Below, one piece after another: positions 17,327 to 28,743 of a stretch of 64,000 nt of DNA. The notes below the pieces were generated by a model, which was not told the DNA's origin, did no database searches, and saw only the letters and a list, made by a program, of their open reading frames with translations. The stretch comes from Candidatus Manganitrophus sp. (lineage in GTDB: Bacteria; Nitrospirota; Nitrospiria; SBBL01; Manganitrophaceae): NCBI GenBank assembly GCA_028865235.1, contig CP114561.1, positions 3,430,001-3,494,000 of the forward strand, given 5' to 3'. A program made the translations under genes and the position numbers. Within the stretch, counting starts at the first letter, position 1. Each line of letters begins with the position of its first letter.

Positions 17327-20300
17327 ATGAATAAATCGCTTCGAGCGCTGTTGGTCGAAGATTCAATAGAAGATGCAGAACTCCTGCTGCAGGAGCTTCG
17401 CCGCGGGGGATATGACGCGACTTTTGAACGGGTCGAGACGGCTGATGCAATGACTGCTGCGTTGGAGAAGCATCGCTGGGATGTCGTTTTCGGCGATTTC
17501 ACGATGCCCCGCTTCAACGGAGCTGCTGCATTGAAATTATTACGGGAGAAGGGACTCGATATCCCGTTTATCTTTGTCTCCGGCACCCTCGGCGAAGACG
17601 CCGCGATCGCGGCGATGAGGGCCGGTGCGAATGATTACATCATGAAAGGCAATACCAAGCGTCTGCTTCCTGTCGTTGAGAGAGAGCTGAGAGAATGCGC
17701 CCTGCGCCGAGAGGGAGGCAGGCCCAAGAGCGGCTTCGACAAAGTGAAGAGCGCTTCCGTCAATTGGCTGAGAGCATCAACGAGGTATTTTTCCTGGCCG
17801 ATGCAGACGGAACATCGATGATCTATATCAGCCCGGCCTATGAAAGTATCTGGGGCCGCTCCTGCCAAAGTCTTTATCTTGATCCGCTCTCCTGGCTGGA
17901 GGGGGTCTATCCGGAAGATCGTCCGGGTGTTTTAAGTCTGCTCAGAAAAAATCCGAGTTATTTTCAGGCGGAATACCGGATCGTCCGGCCGGATGGCGCG
18001 GTCCGCTGGATCTGGGCCCGCACTTTTCCGATTAAGGATCAGAAGGGGACCGTCTACCGGCTGGCCGGCATTGCGGAAGATATCACCGAGCGAAAACTGG
18101 CGGTGGAGGAATCCCAAAACAGCCAAGAGCGAATCCGGCTTCTGCTCGATTCCACGGCGGAAGCGATTTGCGGCGTGGACCTTCAGGGGCGCTGTACCTT
18201 TTCCAATCAAGCATGCCTCCGCCTCTTGGGTTATGCAAGTATCAATGACCTGCTTGGAAAAAACATGCACTTATTGGTTCATCATACCAAACAGGATGGA
18301 ACACCGTACCCCCTGGAGGAATGTAAAATATATCAATCTCTTTTTACAAGGGAAGGAACACACGTCGCTGAGGATGTGTTCTGGAGGGCCGATGGGAGCG
18401 CTTTCCATGCGGAATATTGGTCGCATCCGGTTTATCGAAACGGGGTTTTAGTCGGGGCGGTGGTGACGTTTTTGGATATCACTGAGCGCAAACGGGCCGA
18501 AGAGGAGCTTCGTGAAAGTGAAGCGCGTTTTCGTCAAATGGCCGAGAGCATTACCGAGGTCTTTTGGATGACCAACCCCGATAAGCATGAAATGCTTTAT
18601 CTCAGCCCCGGCTATGAAAAGATCTGGGGTCGCGCTTGTAAGACCGTCTATGAACATCCGACCACCTGGATGGAGGCCATTCATCCGGAGGATCGGCAGA
18701 GGGTGGTCAACGCGGCGACCACCCATCAGGTATCAGGCCGCTATGATGAGGAGTACCGGATCGTCCGGCCGGATGGATCGATCCGCTGGATTCGAGACCG
18801 AGCCTTCCCGGTGAAGAATCATTCGGGACAAGTTTATCGCATTACCGGCATCGCCGAGGACATCACCGAGCGCAAGCGGGCGGAAGAGGAACTGCGGATG
18901 AGTGAGGAGCGCTTCCGGGGCTACTTCCAACTGGGGCTGGTCGGCATGGCGATTACCTCGCCGACCAAGGGCTGTCTGGAGGTCAACGACCAAATTTGCG
19001 AGATCCTGGGGTATGAACGAAGCGAGTTGCTGCAAAAAAACTGGGCGGAGCTGACCCATCCGGACGATCTTCCCGCCGATGTCGCCAATTATAATCGTGT
19101 TCTGTCGGGAGAGATCGACGGCTATTCGATGGAGAAGCGTTTTATCCGAAAGGACGGTCAGGTCGTTCACGCGACGATCTCGGTGAAATGTGTCCACCGC
19201 ACCGACGGCTCCATCGATTACTTCGTGGCGCTGATGCAAGACATCACCGATCGCAAACGGGCGGAACAATTGGTGCAGCGGATGGCTTTCTACGACCATT
19301 TGACCGATCTTCCCAATCGTAACGCTCTGACCGACCACTTGGAGAAGGTCATTCAAAGCGACGACAACGCCGGCTTGCCGATGGCCTTGATCCTTTTCGA
19401 TATTGACCACTTCAAAGAAATCAACAACACCTTAGGGCATCGTTATGGAGATCAACTGCTGAAGGAGGTGGGGATTCGTTTGAGGAATGTATTATTCGTG
19501 CCGGATATCGTTGCTCGCCTGGCCGGAGATGAATTTGCCGTTCTTCTCCCGAAACTTGCCAGGAAGGAAGATATCGACATCGTGATCCAAAAAATTCAAC
19601 GGGCTTTACAGCCTCCCTTTATTGTTGAGGGATTGCCGATTGTGTTGGAGGCGAGCATCGGCATCGCATTGTATCCCGAGCATGGGAATAATCCGGACAG
19701 CCTGCTGCAGCGGGCCGATGTGGCGATGCACGCGGCCAAAGAGAGCGGCAGCGGCCCGACCGTCTATATCCCGGAGCTTGACCAGCACAGCCCGCAACGG
19801 CTGGCGTTGATGGGGGAGCTCCGTCAGGCGATCGAAAAGAATCAGCTCATTCTTCATTATCAACCGAAGGTCGACCTAAAGCGCGGGGTGGTCTTCGAGT
19901 TGGAGGCGCTTGCGCGGTGGAGGCACCCGCAACGGGGAATGGTCCCGCCCGAGCTGTTCATCGGATCTGCGGAGCGGACCGGCCTGATTCATCCGCTGAC
20001 CTACTGGGTCCTGCAGACGGCGATCCGACAGTGCAGCGCGTGGCGGCGGGCCGGATCCCCGGTTGTGGTTTCGGTCAATCTCTCGGCTCGCAACCTGCTC
20101 GACCCAAAACTTCTCGAGACCGTCACTCAGTTACTTTCTGCCGATGATGTTGCTCCGGAGTGGATTCAGTTCGAGATCACCGAAAGCGCAATTATGACCG
20201 ATCCCGGCCGCGCGCAGGAGACGCTCAAGAAACTTCATGGGATCGGAATTCGATTCTCGATCGACGACTTCGGCGTCGGCTACTCTTCCCTCGCTTATCT

Positions 20301-20592
20301 ACAAAAACTTCCGGTAGACCAAATCAAAATAGACAAATCGTTTGTGATGCATATGGTCGAGAACGAAGGGGATATGACGATTGTGCGCTCCACCATCGAG
20401 CTGGCGCATAACTTGGGTTTAAAGGTCGTGGCGGAGGGGGTCGAAAATCAGGAGATCCTGGCGCGGTTGACGGAGATGGGATGTGATGCCGCACAGGGTT
20501 ACTTCATCAGCCGACCGCTTCCCGTACAAGAGCTGACTCGATGGCTTTGTGAGTCGTCTTGGGCTTCAACCAAATCAATACAGGTCGGTTAA
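17327..20592 (+). CDS. Receiver-(PAS)4-GGDEF-EAL bifunctional c-di-GMP protein
   Basis: About 1087 aa. Receiver (1-125) with ALLVEDSIEDAELL, phospho-acceptor D in VVFGDFTMP and K in YIMKG, so functional by motif. One frameshift near 17715 (GAGGGAGGC) separates it from the rest. Then PAS1 (ESINEVFFLADADG), PAS2 (LLDSTAEAICGVDLQG), PAS3 (ESITEVFWMTNPDK), PAS4 (YFQLGLVGMAITSPTKG), each closing with an ITERK/ITDRK-type end. GGDEF reads LAGDEFAVLLP (AGDEF, compatible with activity) and EAL reads ELEALARW with NLSARNLLDP, FEITESAIM, SIDDFGVGYSSL. ATG 17327 follows GAGGGGGA. No membrane helices. Close paralogue of the gene at 12327. Confidence 0.87.
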
Positions 20593-20674
20593 AAAATGAC
20601 AGCGGCGAAGAGAACAAGGTCAGATTCGGATGTCATGCTTGGAATGGATAGAATCGAGAGGGCCGACCTGAAGG

Positions 20675-20932
20675 CTATCGGACCCATTCCAGAAGCAGAC
20701 GGCCAAGCCACCCGGCCATCTCCCAAATAGCGACGCAGAAGAAGAACACCCCGGCGGCTTCGATCCATCGGCCCGGCCCACACATTGGCCCACCTTGATT
20801 TTCAGGAAATCCGCTCATATTCATATAACTTATTGATTTATTGAGTGGCTGGCCTTCGTGGACAATCTTAGAACTTTTATCTGGATGACCGCTTCCTTGT
20901 GCGTGGGCATCAATCGGCTTTCTTCTCTTCAT
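20675..20932 (-). CDS. Small protein with KSSKIVHEGQP segment and C-terminal membrane helix
   Basis: 85-aa reading frame from ATG 20932. Basic start MKRRKPIDAHAQGSGHPD, then KSSKIVHEGQP, encoded by copy A of the 34-bp repeat, then one hydrophobic helix WIEAAGVFFFCVAIWEMAGWLGRLLLEWV. An internal ATG at 20824 would give just the 49-aa membrane part. No family recognised and the ribosome site at 20932 is weak. It is the longest of four frames in the window that carry this peptide. Confidence 0.35.
   Translation of the reverse strand: MKRRKPIDAHAQGSGHPDKSSKIVHEGQPLNKSISYMNMSGFPENQGGPMCGPGRWIEAAGVFFFCVAIWEMAGWLGRLLLEWVR
20845..20878 (+). repeat. 34-bp dispersed repeat, copy A
   Basis: Begins GTGGCTGGCC and ends TTAGAACTTTT. 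Identical to copy D (53426) and one base different from copies B (28583) and C (48656), at position 20 of the repeat (A, G or T). Read on the minus strand it encodes SSKIVHEGQP. Flanks are not conserved in this copy. Confidence 0.85.
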
Positions 20933-21023
20933 CCAAGTTCGTCTCTTTTTTAGCTTGTTGATGATCAGGAACAGATTGAGCACGACCTCTTTCAGTTTTT
21001 CCGATGTTCCGCTCCCAGTCGCT

Positions 21024-21226
21024 TTAAGCCCGCGGGGTGATCGGTTTGTTGCTGAGAAGGGAAGCCGGAACGCTCCCTTCCAGCTCCCGCGTCCATACTC
21101 CATCAATCGAATATTGAAGCCGGGATTTCTTTAAATCCTCCTTGACGGCTCCAATGTCTGGATCTCCTCTAGCGTCTCAAACCCTGTGCTCTGATTTGAA
21201 AACAGCCGGACCTTCTTCTATTCCAT
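21024..21226 (-). pseudogene. Broken small conserved gene
   Basis: A good ribosome site (AGGAGAGAG) precedes ATG 21226, but codon 3 is TAG. The frame continues KKVRLFSNQSTGFETLEEIQT, then after a one-base shift AVKEDLKKSRLQYSIDGVW and TRELEGSVPASLLSNKPITP to TAA at 21024. It looks like a once-functional protein of about 67 aa; family not recognised. The stretch 21227-21668 before fmdA holds nothing else I can support. Confidence 0.45.
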
Positions 21227-21668
21227 ACCGCTCTCTCCTCCGAGAATGAATCGCTTTATGTTTCATTCTGTCTACATGTTAAAAAAACAGGGCCTTGTCT
21301 GAAAGTAGACAATTCCGTCGCGAAGCCTCTCTGCCGCGCCGTTTCCTTTTTTGCTCGTTAATCTGAAAAATGAATTGGAAAATTGCTCTATTACAGAGTT
21401 TTAAACTGCCAATATCGGAATGGCATTTGATTTGCTCTTCGTGTAAGCAGGATACAGCGTTGTATTCTGAAATGAAGCGAAGGCGCTTTCTTCCATGATG
21501 TGAAAATTTCTTCATGGCAAGGAGCGCTTTTTTATTTACACGGAGGAGGAAAATGAAAATCGCATCATGAAGACCACATGATGAAACCAAGCAAGAGAAT
21601 CTGCCGCATCGATTCATCCCGCGGCGCATGATCCTGCGTAAAATTATAAGCTCATAAAGGGGGGAGAG

Positions 21669-22921
21669 ATGCCTGAAACATTAATCAAAGTCGATTTTTG
21701 CAAGGCGCCGGAGGAGCAGAGCGCGAAGTGATCCACAACCGCTGGCACCCGGACATTCCCATGGTGGCCAAGGTCAAGCCCGGTGACGATTTCCTCGTCC
21801 AGTGCTTCGACTGGACCGGCGGTCAGATCGCCAAGAACGACGAGTGCCGCCGACGTCCGCGACGTCGATCTCACCCAGGTGCATTACTCAGTCGGGTCCG
21901 ATCGGCGTCGAAGGTGCCGAGCCCGGCGATCTGCTGGTGGTGGACATTCTCGACATCGGCACTTTTCCTGGCGGAATCCCAGTGGGGTTTCAACGGCTTT
22001 TTCGCCCAGGAGAACGGCGGCGGTTTTCTGACCGAGCATTTTCCCGAGGCGCGGAAGTCCAGCTGGGATTTTCACGGCATGTATACAACCTCACGCCACA
22101 TCCCGCCAGGGTGTCGAGTTCGCCGGCCTCATCCACCCGGGTCTGATCGGCTGCCTGCCGTCCCGGGAACTGCTCACGGAATGGAATCGGCGGGAAGCGG
22201 CACTGTTTGCCACCGATCCGGAGCGGGTGCCGCCGCTGGCCGCGCTGCCCCATGCCGACACCGCGCTCATGGGGCGGATGACGGGGGAGGCGGCCGCGGA
22301 TCGCCGCGGCCGCTAAGAAGGCGCGCGCACGGTGCCGCCCCGGGAGCACGGCGGCAACTGCGATATCAAGGATCTGTCGCGCGGCGCGCGGGTGTACTTT
22401 CCCGGTGTACGTGCAAGAATGCCGGCCTCAGTCGATGGGCGATCTGCATTTTCAGCCAGGGCGACGGCGAGATCACCTTCTGCGGTGCCATCGAGATGGC
22501 CGGCTAGCTCGATTTCTGCGGGTGGAACTCATCAAGGGCGGGGTGGCCAAGTACGGCATCAAGAATCCGATGTTCCAGCCGAGTCCGATCGTGCCGCGTT
22601 ACGACGACTATCTGATCTTCGAGGGCATCTCGGTCGACGAGGGAGGCAAGCAGTACTACCTCGACGTCCATGTCGCCTATCGCCAGGCCTGCCTCAACGC
22701 CATCGAGTACCTGAACAAGTTCGGCTACACCGGCGAGCAGGCCTACGCGATTCTCGGCACCGCGCCGGTCCAGGGCCACATCAGCGGGATGGTGGACATC
22801 CCCAACGCCTGCGCCACGCTGTGGCTGCCCACCGACATTTTCGAGTTCGATATCACGCCCCGATGCCGCCGGGCCGGTCAAGCTAAATATGAAGGGTGTC
22901 GATTTGGCGAAAGCGTCGTAA
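21669..22921 (+). CDS. fmdA: Formamidase/acetamidase, heavily frameshifted
   Basis: Hydrolyses formamide (or acetamide) to ammonia and formate (acetate). The pieces in order are MPETLIKVD, HNRWHPDIPMVAKVKPGDDF, DVRDVDLTQVHY, GVEGAEPGDLLVVDILDIGTF, FFAQENGGGFLTEHFPEARK, GLIHPGLIGCLPSRELL, PREHGGNCDIKDLSRGARVY, QGDGEITFCGAIEMAG, KYGIKNPMFQPSPIVPRY and GMVDIPNACATLWLPTDIFE, ending GPVKLNMKGVDLAKAS at 22921. Together they cover a normal FmdA of about 410 aa, but at least eight 1-2 base indels separate them, mostly outside homopolymers. Ends are AT-richer like neighbouring genes, the conserved middle is GC-rich. Probably a functional gene with a bad consensus. Confidence 0.8.
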
Positions 22922-22948
22922 TTACTCACCCGAAATCAGGAGAAAGTT

Positions 22949-23263
22949 ATGCCGATGTATGACTATCAGTGTGTGGGTTGTGGAAGTTTCACGGGATACG
23001 CGCCGGTCAGTCGAGCTGCCGAGCCTCTTCCCTGCCCGGGATGTAGCGGTCCGGGCCGGCGGATCATCTCAGCGCCGAATCTGTCGCGGATGAATGGCGA
23101 TGTCAGGAAAGCGATGCATCGCAATGAGCGGGCCGCCCATGAGCCGGGGATGGCGCGGCGAAGCGGCGCTGCCGGCGTCTCTTCCGATCCTGAACGTAGG
23201 GGAACGCCGGCGTTACAAGCTCAGACCAAGGTCAATGCACGGCCATGGATGTTGGGGCATTAA
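22949..23263 (+). CDS. fmdB: FmdB-family zinc-ribbon protein
   Basis: 104-aa protein starting MPMYDYQCVGCGSFTGYAPV, with a second Cys pair in PLPCPGCSGPGRR: the CxxC-x17-CxxC zinc ribbon of FmdB/regulatory-protein-FmdB family members, often found next to amidases. The C-terminal half (from about residue 45) is basic and low in conservation. ATG 22949 follows AGGAGAAA. Frame intact, in contrast to its neighbours, and base composition resembles the native genes. It lies 27 nt after fmdA and probably belongs to the same operon; a regulatory role is by family name only. Confidence 0.85.
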   Translation: MPMYDYQCVGCGSFTGYAPVSRAAEPLPCPGCSGPGRRIISAPNLSRMNGDVRKAMHRNERAAHEPGMARRSGAAGVSSDPERRGTPALQAQTKVNARPWMLGH

Positions 23264-23330
23264 GAGCATCGATATGTCGGTTGGATCCAGACTGAAACCG
23301 TTTTCATTCACAACTGTAAGGGGGAGAACG

Positions 23331-24588
23331 ATGGATAGATTGAACGGAAAAAAACTTTTCAAAATCAGCGCGGTCTTCATCGGCATCATCATGATGGCAG
23401 CCGGCGTGGCGGTTCACAGCGTGATGGCGGCCGATTACCCGACGGCGAAGGTCAACACCACCAAACTGGCGGTGACCGATACCACAGGGTCACGGTCGGC
23501 ATCCTGCATTCGGTCACCGGCACCATGGCGATCAGCGAGACCGGCTCGGTGCAGGCCGAGAAACTCGCGATCGAGCAGATCAATGCCATGGGCGGCGTGC
23601 TCGGCCGCAAGATCGATGTCATTCAGGAAGACGGCGCCAGCGACTGGCCGACCTTCGCCGAAAAGGCGAGCAAGCTGCTGGTCAACGACAAGGTGGCGGC
23701 GGTGTTCGGCTGCTGGACCTCGGCGTCGCGCAAGGCGGTGCTGCCGGTGTTCGAGAAAGAGAACGGCCTGCTCTACTACCCGACCTTCTACGAAGGCCTG
23801 GAGCAGTCGAAGAACGTGATCTACACCGGCCAGGAGGCCACCCAGCAGATCCTCGCCGGCCTGGACTGGGTGGCGAAGGAAAAAGGAGCCAAGACCTTCT
23901 ACCTGATCGGCTCGGACTACATCTGGCCGCGCACCTCCATGAAGATCGCCCGCAAGCACATCGAAAACGTCCTCAAGGGCAAGGTGGTCGGCGAGGAGTA
24001 CTTCGCCTTGGGCCACACCCAGTTCGACTCGGTGATCAACAAGATCAAGTTGAAGAAGCCCGATGTCATCTACGCCGCGGTGGTGGGCGGCTGCAACGTG
24101 GCGTTCTACAAGCAGCTCAAGGCCGCCGGCATGACCGGACCAAGAAGCAGACCCCTGCTGCACCATTTCGGTCACCGAGGACGAGATGCTCGGCATCGGC
24201 GGCGAGAACATCGAGGGCTTCTACTCCGCGATGAAATACTTCCAGAGCCTGGACAACGCCAACAACGCCGCCTTCGTCAAGGCCTTCAAGGAAATGTGGG
24301 GGCCGACAGCGTGTCATCGGCGACGTGACCCAGGCCGCCTATCTCGGCCCCTGGCTGTGGAAGGCCGCGGTGGAAAAGGCCGGCAGCTTCGACGTCGACA
24401 AGGTGGTCGCGGCCTCGCCCGGCATCGAGCTGAAGACCGCGCCCGAAGGCTACGTGAAAGTCCACCCCAATCACCACCTCTGGAGCAAGCCGCGCATCGG
24501 CAAGTGGACGCGCGACGGTCAGGCGGATGTGGTGTACGAGTCCGAAGATCTGATCGAGCCGGATCCCTTTCCCGCGGGCTACCAATAA
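23331..24588 (+). CDS. urtA: Urea ABC transporter substrate-binding protein, frameshifted
   Basis: Periplasmic urea-binding protein of about 418 aa. Signal peptide (KISAVFIGIIMMAAGVAVHSVMAA), then HSVTGTMAISETGSVQ, INAMGGVLGRKIDVIQEDGA, VFGCWTSASRKAVLPVFE, GLLYYPTFYEGLEQSKNVIY, GEEYFALGHTQFDSVINKI, DEMLGIGGENIEGFYSAM and the end VYESEDLIEPDPFPAGYQ. These UrtA hallmarks are spread over three frames. Indels are seen near 23490 (two extra bases), 24140-24170 (three sites within 40 nt) and 24305. ATG 23331 follows GGGGGAGAAC. First transporter gene; urtBCDE follow in the usual order. Confidence 0.87.
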
Positions 24589-24680
24589 ACGGATGCGTCG
24601 GCTCCTCGGAAACGGCGTCCCCTGCAAGTAGAGGCGGACCACCGGTGTTACACAACCTGATTTTGATTGAGAGAGGTCCC

Positions 24681-25615
24681 ATGGTCATGGGCGAATACAC
24701 CGGTTCGGAACTGGTCTCCATCTTCGCGATGCAGGGCTTCGCCGGCCTGAGCCTGTTCTGCGGTGCTGCTGCTGATGGCGCTGGGCCTGGCGATCATCTT
24801 CGGCCAGATGGGCGTGATCAACATGGCGCACGGCGAGTTCATGACCATCGGCGCCTACACCACCGTCGATGCTGTTCGAATAGTCGCGGTGGAGCACGGC
24901 TTTCGGTTACTTGTATTTCTTCGCCTGCGATCGCGGTCGCCTTCGCCGTCGCCTTTCTTGCCGTGGGTATCTGGTGGAGATGGGCCTGATCCGCCATCTC
25001 TACAAGCGGCCGCTGGACACCCTGCTCGCCACCTGGGGGCTCAGCCTGATCATGCAGCAGACCTTCCGCTCCGCCTTCGGCGCCCGCGAGGTGAGCGCCG
25101 ACACTGCCGGCTGGCTGATGGGTTCGTTCACGCCGACGGAGACAATCGAAATCCCCATCAACGGCCTGTTCGTGATGGGGCTGACGCCGTTGGTCAGCCT
25201 CGGCGTGTTGCTGTTCATGTTCCGCTCGCGCTGGGGCCTGCAGGTGCGGGCGACGACGGTCAGAACCGCGTGATGGCCGGCGCGGTGGGCATCAACACCA
25301 CCCAGGTCGACCGCCTGACCTTCGCGCTCGGCTGCGGCATCGCCGGCATGGCCGGCGCGGCCTTCACCACCATCGCCTCCACCGGCCCGACCACCGGCTC
25401 GCTCTACATCGTCGACACCTTCCTGGTGGTGGTGTTCGGCGGCCGCGGCGAGCCTGCTCGGCACCATCGCCTCGGCCTTCGGCATCGCCCAGGCGCAGTC
25501 GATCCTGGAGTTCTTCATGACCAGCTCGATGGCCAAGGTGCTCACCCTGCTGGTGGTCGTGATCATTCTGATGCTGCGGCCCGAAGGGCTGTTCGCGGCG
25601 AAAGTGCGCAGATAA
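24681..25615 (+). CDS. urtB: Urea ABC transporter permease UrtB, frameshifted
   Basis: Inner-membrane permease of the branched-chain amino acid/urea (LivH-like) family. Visible in pieces: IFGQMGVINMAHGEFMTIGAYTT, LVEMGLIRHLYKRPLDTLLA, TWGLSLIMQQTFRSAFGAREVS, INGLFVMGLTPLVSLGVLLFM, AGAVGINTTQVDRLTFALGC, GIAGMAGAAFTTIASTGPTT and MAKVLTLLVVVIILMLRPEG, ending LFAAKVRR. About 310 aa, which is short for UrtB, but these have the LivH-type core. At least four indels: an extra G near 24764, a scrambled stretch 24865-24990, a missing base near 25260, and one near 25450. ATG 24681. Confidence 0.83.
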
Positions 25616-25641
25616 CGACGCGACGAGTCTGGGAGCCGGCA

Positions 25642-26844
25642 ATGATGAACGCAATCGGTCAAAAGATGTTGGGCGGCCGCTCAGGCCTGGTCGGCCTGCT
25701 GCTCGTGGTGCGGTGATTCCTGGTCCTGCCGCTCGGTCTGGACGCCTTCCGGCTCAATCTGGTGGGCAAGTATCTCACCTACGCCTTCGTCGCGGTCGGC
25801 CTGGTGCTGTGCTGGGGCTACGGCGGCATCCTGAGCCTGGGCCAAGGCGTGTTCTTCGGCCTGGGCGGTTACTGCATGGCGATGTTCCTCAAGCTCGAGG
25901 CCTCCGACCCGGCCAGCACCAAGATCCAGACCACGCCGGGCATTCCCGACTTCATGGACTGGAACCAGCTCACCGCGCTGCCCTGGTTCTGGGAGCCCTT
26001 CCACAGCCTGCCCTTCGCGCTGATCGCGGTGGTGCTGGTGCCGACGCTGCTCGCCTGGCTCATCGGTTCGCCATGTTCAAGCGCCGGGTCGGCGGCGTGT
26101 ATTTCGCGATCATCACCCAGGCCGTCGCCGCCATCCTCACCATCCTCATCATCGGCCAGCAGGGCTACACCGGCGGCGTCAACGGCATCACCGATCTGCG
26201 CACCCTGCTCGGCTGGGACATCCGCACCGACGCCGCCAAGTGGGTGCTGTACTTCGTCACCGGCGCGCTGCTGCTCGGCGTGATCCTGCTGTCGCGGGTG
26301 ATCCTCAACCAGCAAGCTCGGGCTGCTGCTGGTGGCGATGCGCGACCAGGAGGATCGGGTGCGCTTCTCCGGCTACGACGTCGCCAACTTCAAGATCTTC
26401 GTGTTCTGCCTCGCGGCGGCGTTCTCGGCCATCGGCGGCGCGATGTTCACCCTGCAGGTCGGCTTCATGTCGCCGTCGTTCGTCGGCATCGTGCCCTCGA
26501 TCGAGATGGTGATCTTCCGCCGCCGTGGGCGGACGGCTGTCGCTGCTCGGCGCGGTCTACGGCGCCCTGCTGGTCAATGCCGCCAAGACGGCCTTCTCCG
26601 AATCCTTTCCCGGAGCTGTGGCTGTTCCTGATGGGCGGGCTGTTCATCGCGGTGGTGCTGTGTTTCCCAATGGTCTGGCCGGCATCTATGAGAAGTACGG
26701 CAAACGTGTTGCCGGTAAAGCGTACACGGGCTCCGGCCGGCGATGGCCGCCTCGCGCAAGCGTCTGCCCGATCCGAAACCGGTGCCGGCGGGTGACGCCG
26801 TGTTCCCCGCCGACACAAGGGATGGGGACCAGCAAGCAACCTGA
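25642..26844 (+). CDS. urtC: Urea ABC transporter permease UrtC, frameshifted
   Basis: Second permease (LivM-like). Pieces: [120 protein letters not shown] and [16 protein letters not shown]. About 390-400 aa when joined, normal for UrtC. The tail [19 protein letters not shown] ends at TGA 26844. Frames change near 25713, 26070, 26310, 26515, 26610 and 26670, mostly by single bases. ATG 25642, 27 nt after urtB. Very GC-rich compared with genes outside the cluster. Confidence 0.84.
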
Positions 26845-26863
26845 CCACCGAGCGGGAGAACGC

Positions 26864-27612
<749 letters not shown>

Positions 27613-27644
27613 GCAGCATGCGAACGAGACAAGGAGAGCAGACC

Positions 27645-28339
27645 ATGTTCGAAGTCGATTTACGGTGTCAGCTACGGCCAGAGCGAAGTGATCCACCAGC
27701 GTCAGTTTCAGGCCGCTAAACCGAATGAAACCGTGGCGATCATGGGCCGCAACGGCATGGGCAAGACGACGCTGTTCAAGGCGCTGATGGGCATGCTGCC
27801 AAGCAAAGGCGGCACGATCACGCTGGACGGCACCGACCTCGCCGGCCTGGACAGCCATCGCCGGGTGCGCAGCGGCATGGCCTATGTGCCGCAGGGCCGC
27901 ATGATCTTCCCGACCCTGACCGTGGAGGAGAATATCCAGACCGGTCTGGAGAAATCCAAGCACCAGCGAGATGCCCGAGGACATTTCGAGCGCTGTTTCC
28001 GGTGTTGTTCGAGATGCGCCACCGCAAGGGCGGCAATCTCTCCGGCGGCCAGCAGCAGCAACTGGCGATCGCCCGGGCGCTGGTGACCGATCCCAAGGTG
28101 CTGCTGCTCGACGAGCCGACCGAGGGCATCCAGCCGTCGATCATCAAGGAGATCGCCCGCGCGCTGAACGAGATCCGCAAGCTGCGCGAGATCACCATCA
28201 TCGTCTCGGAGCAGGTGCTGAGTTTCACCCTGGAGATCGCCGACCGGCTGATCGTCATCGACAAGGGCAAGTTCATCCACGAGGACCTGCGCGCCAACAG
28301 GTGGACACCGCCAAGATCAGCCAGTATCTCTCGGTGTAG
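27645..28339 (+). CDS. urtE: Urea ABC transporter ATPase UrtE
   Basis: Second ATPase, about 230 aa. Walker [18 protein letters not shown], the UrtE-typical [20 protein letters not shown], signature [18 protein letters not shown], Walker [18 protein letters not shown], and the C-terminal [12 protein letters not shown] shared by UrtE proteins. Frameshifts near 27663, 27970, 28000 and 28300 split it. ATG 27645 follows AAGGAGAGC. Last gene of the set; no urease gene is within the window, so urea hydrolysis must be encoded elsewhere if present. Confidence 0.88.
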
Positions 28340-28535
28340 TCCTTCGCACGGTCTGATGAAAGAGAAAGAGGTTGGATTGTTAGAGTAAGGAAATAACATA
28401 CGACCGTATCGTCGACGTCAGAAGAGGAGGTATCATTTATAATTCCCAAGTGTTCAGAAGTATATCGTGAAAGTGCTTGCCTTCCGACATCTCACTCTCG
28501 AAACGACTCGCACGGGATCAGAACCCTTATTTTTA

Positions 28536-28640
28536 CTAACTAAAGTCTACAATTCGTGGTTTTGAATGGGAAGGAATAAGAGGTGGCTGGCCTTCGTGGA
28601 CGATCTTAGAACTTTTTTGTGCTGAAATTTTCAGTGACAT
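28536..28640 (-). CDS. 34-aa small protein carrying KSSKIVHEGQP
   Basis: ATG 28640 has a strong ribosome site (GGAGG at 28654-28650, nine nt upstream) and encodes MSLKISAQKSSKIVHEGQP followed by a short tail to TAG at 28536. The middle is copy B of the 34-bp repeat. The start region is shared with copy C (ATG TCA CTG AAA). This is the best-formed member of the group and supports translation of the repeat on the minus strand. Function unknown; no family recognised. Between urtE and this frame (28340-28535) I see nothing. Confidence 0.4.
   Translation of the reverse strand: MSLKISAQKSSKIVHEGQPPLIPSHSKPRIVDFS
28583..28616 (+). repeat. 34-bp dispersed repeat, copy B
   Basis: Same sequence as copy A except ACG in place of ACA. 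It is followed, as in copy C, by TTTCAGTGACATA, so similarity extends about 25 nt to the right. It lies 243 nt after urtE; with copy A it brackets the fmd-urt cluster in direct orientation. Confidence 0.85.
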
Positions 28641-28743
28641 ATATTTATTCCTCCACCGGGGGATATCATTTCACCCCCTTAAACTTCAAAAGAGGTCCAG
28701 AATTAAATATCTCTGATCCAGCTGGGAATGATTCGGAGAGCGG

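Noticed and set aside
20845..20878. Repeat copies as a CRISPR array
   Set aside because: Copies are 5-20 kb apart, not in an array with spacers, and no cas genes are present.
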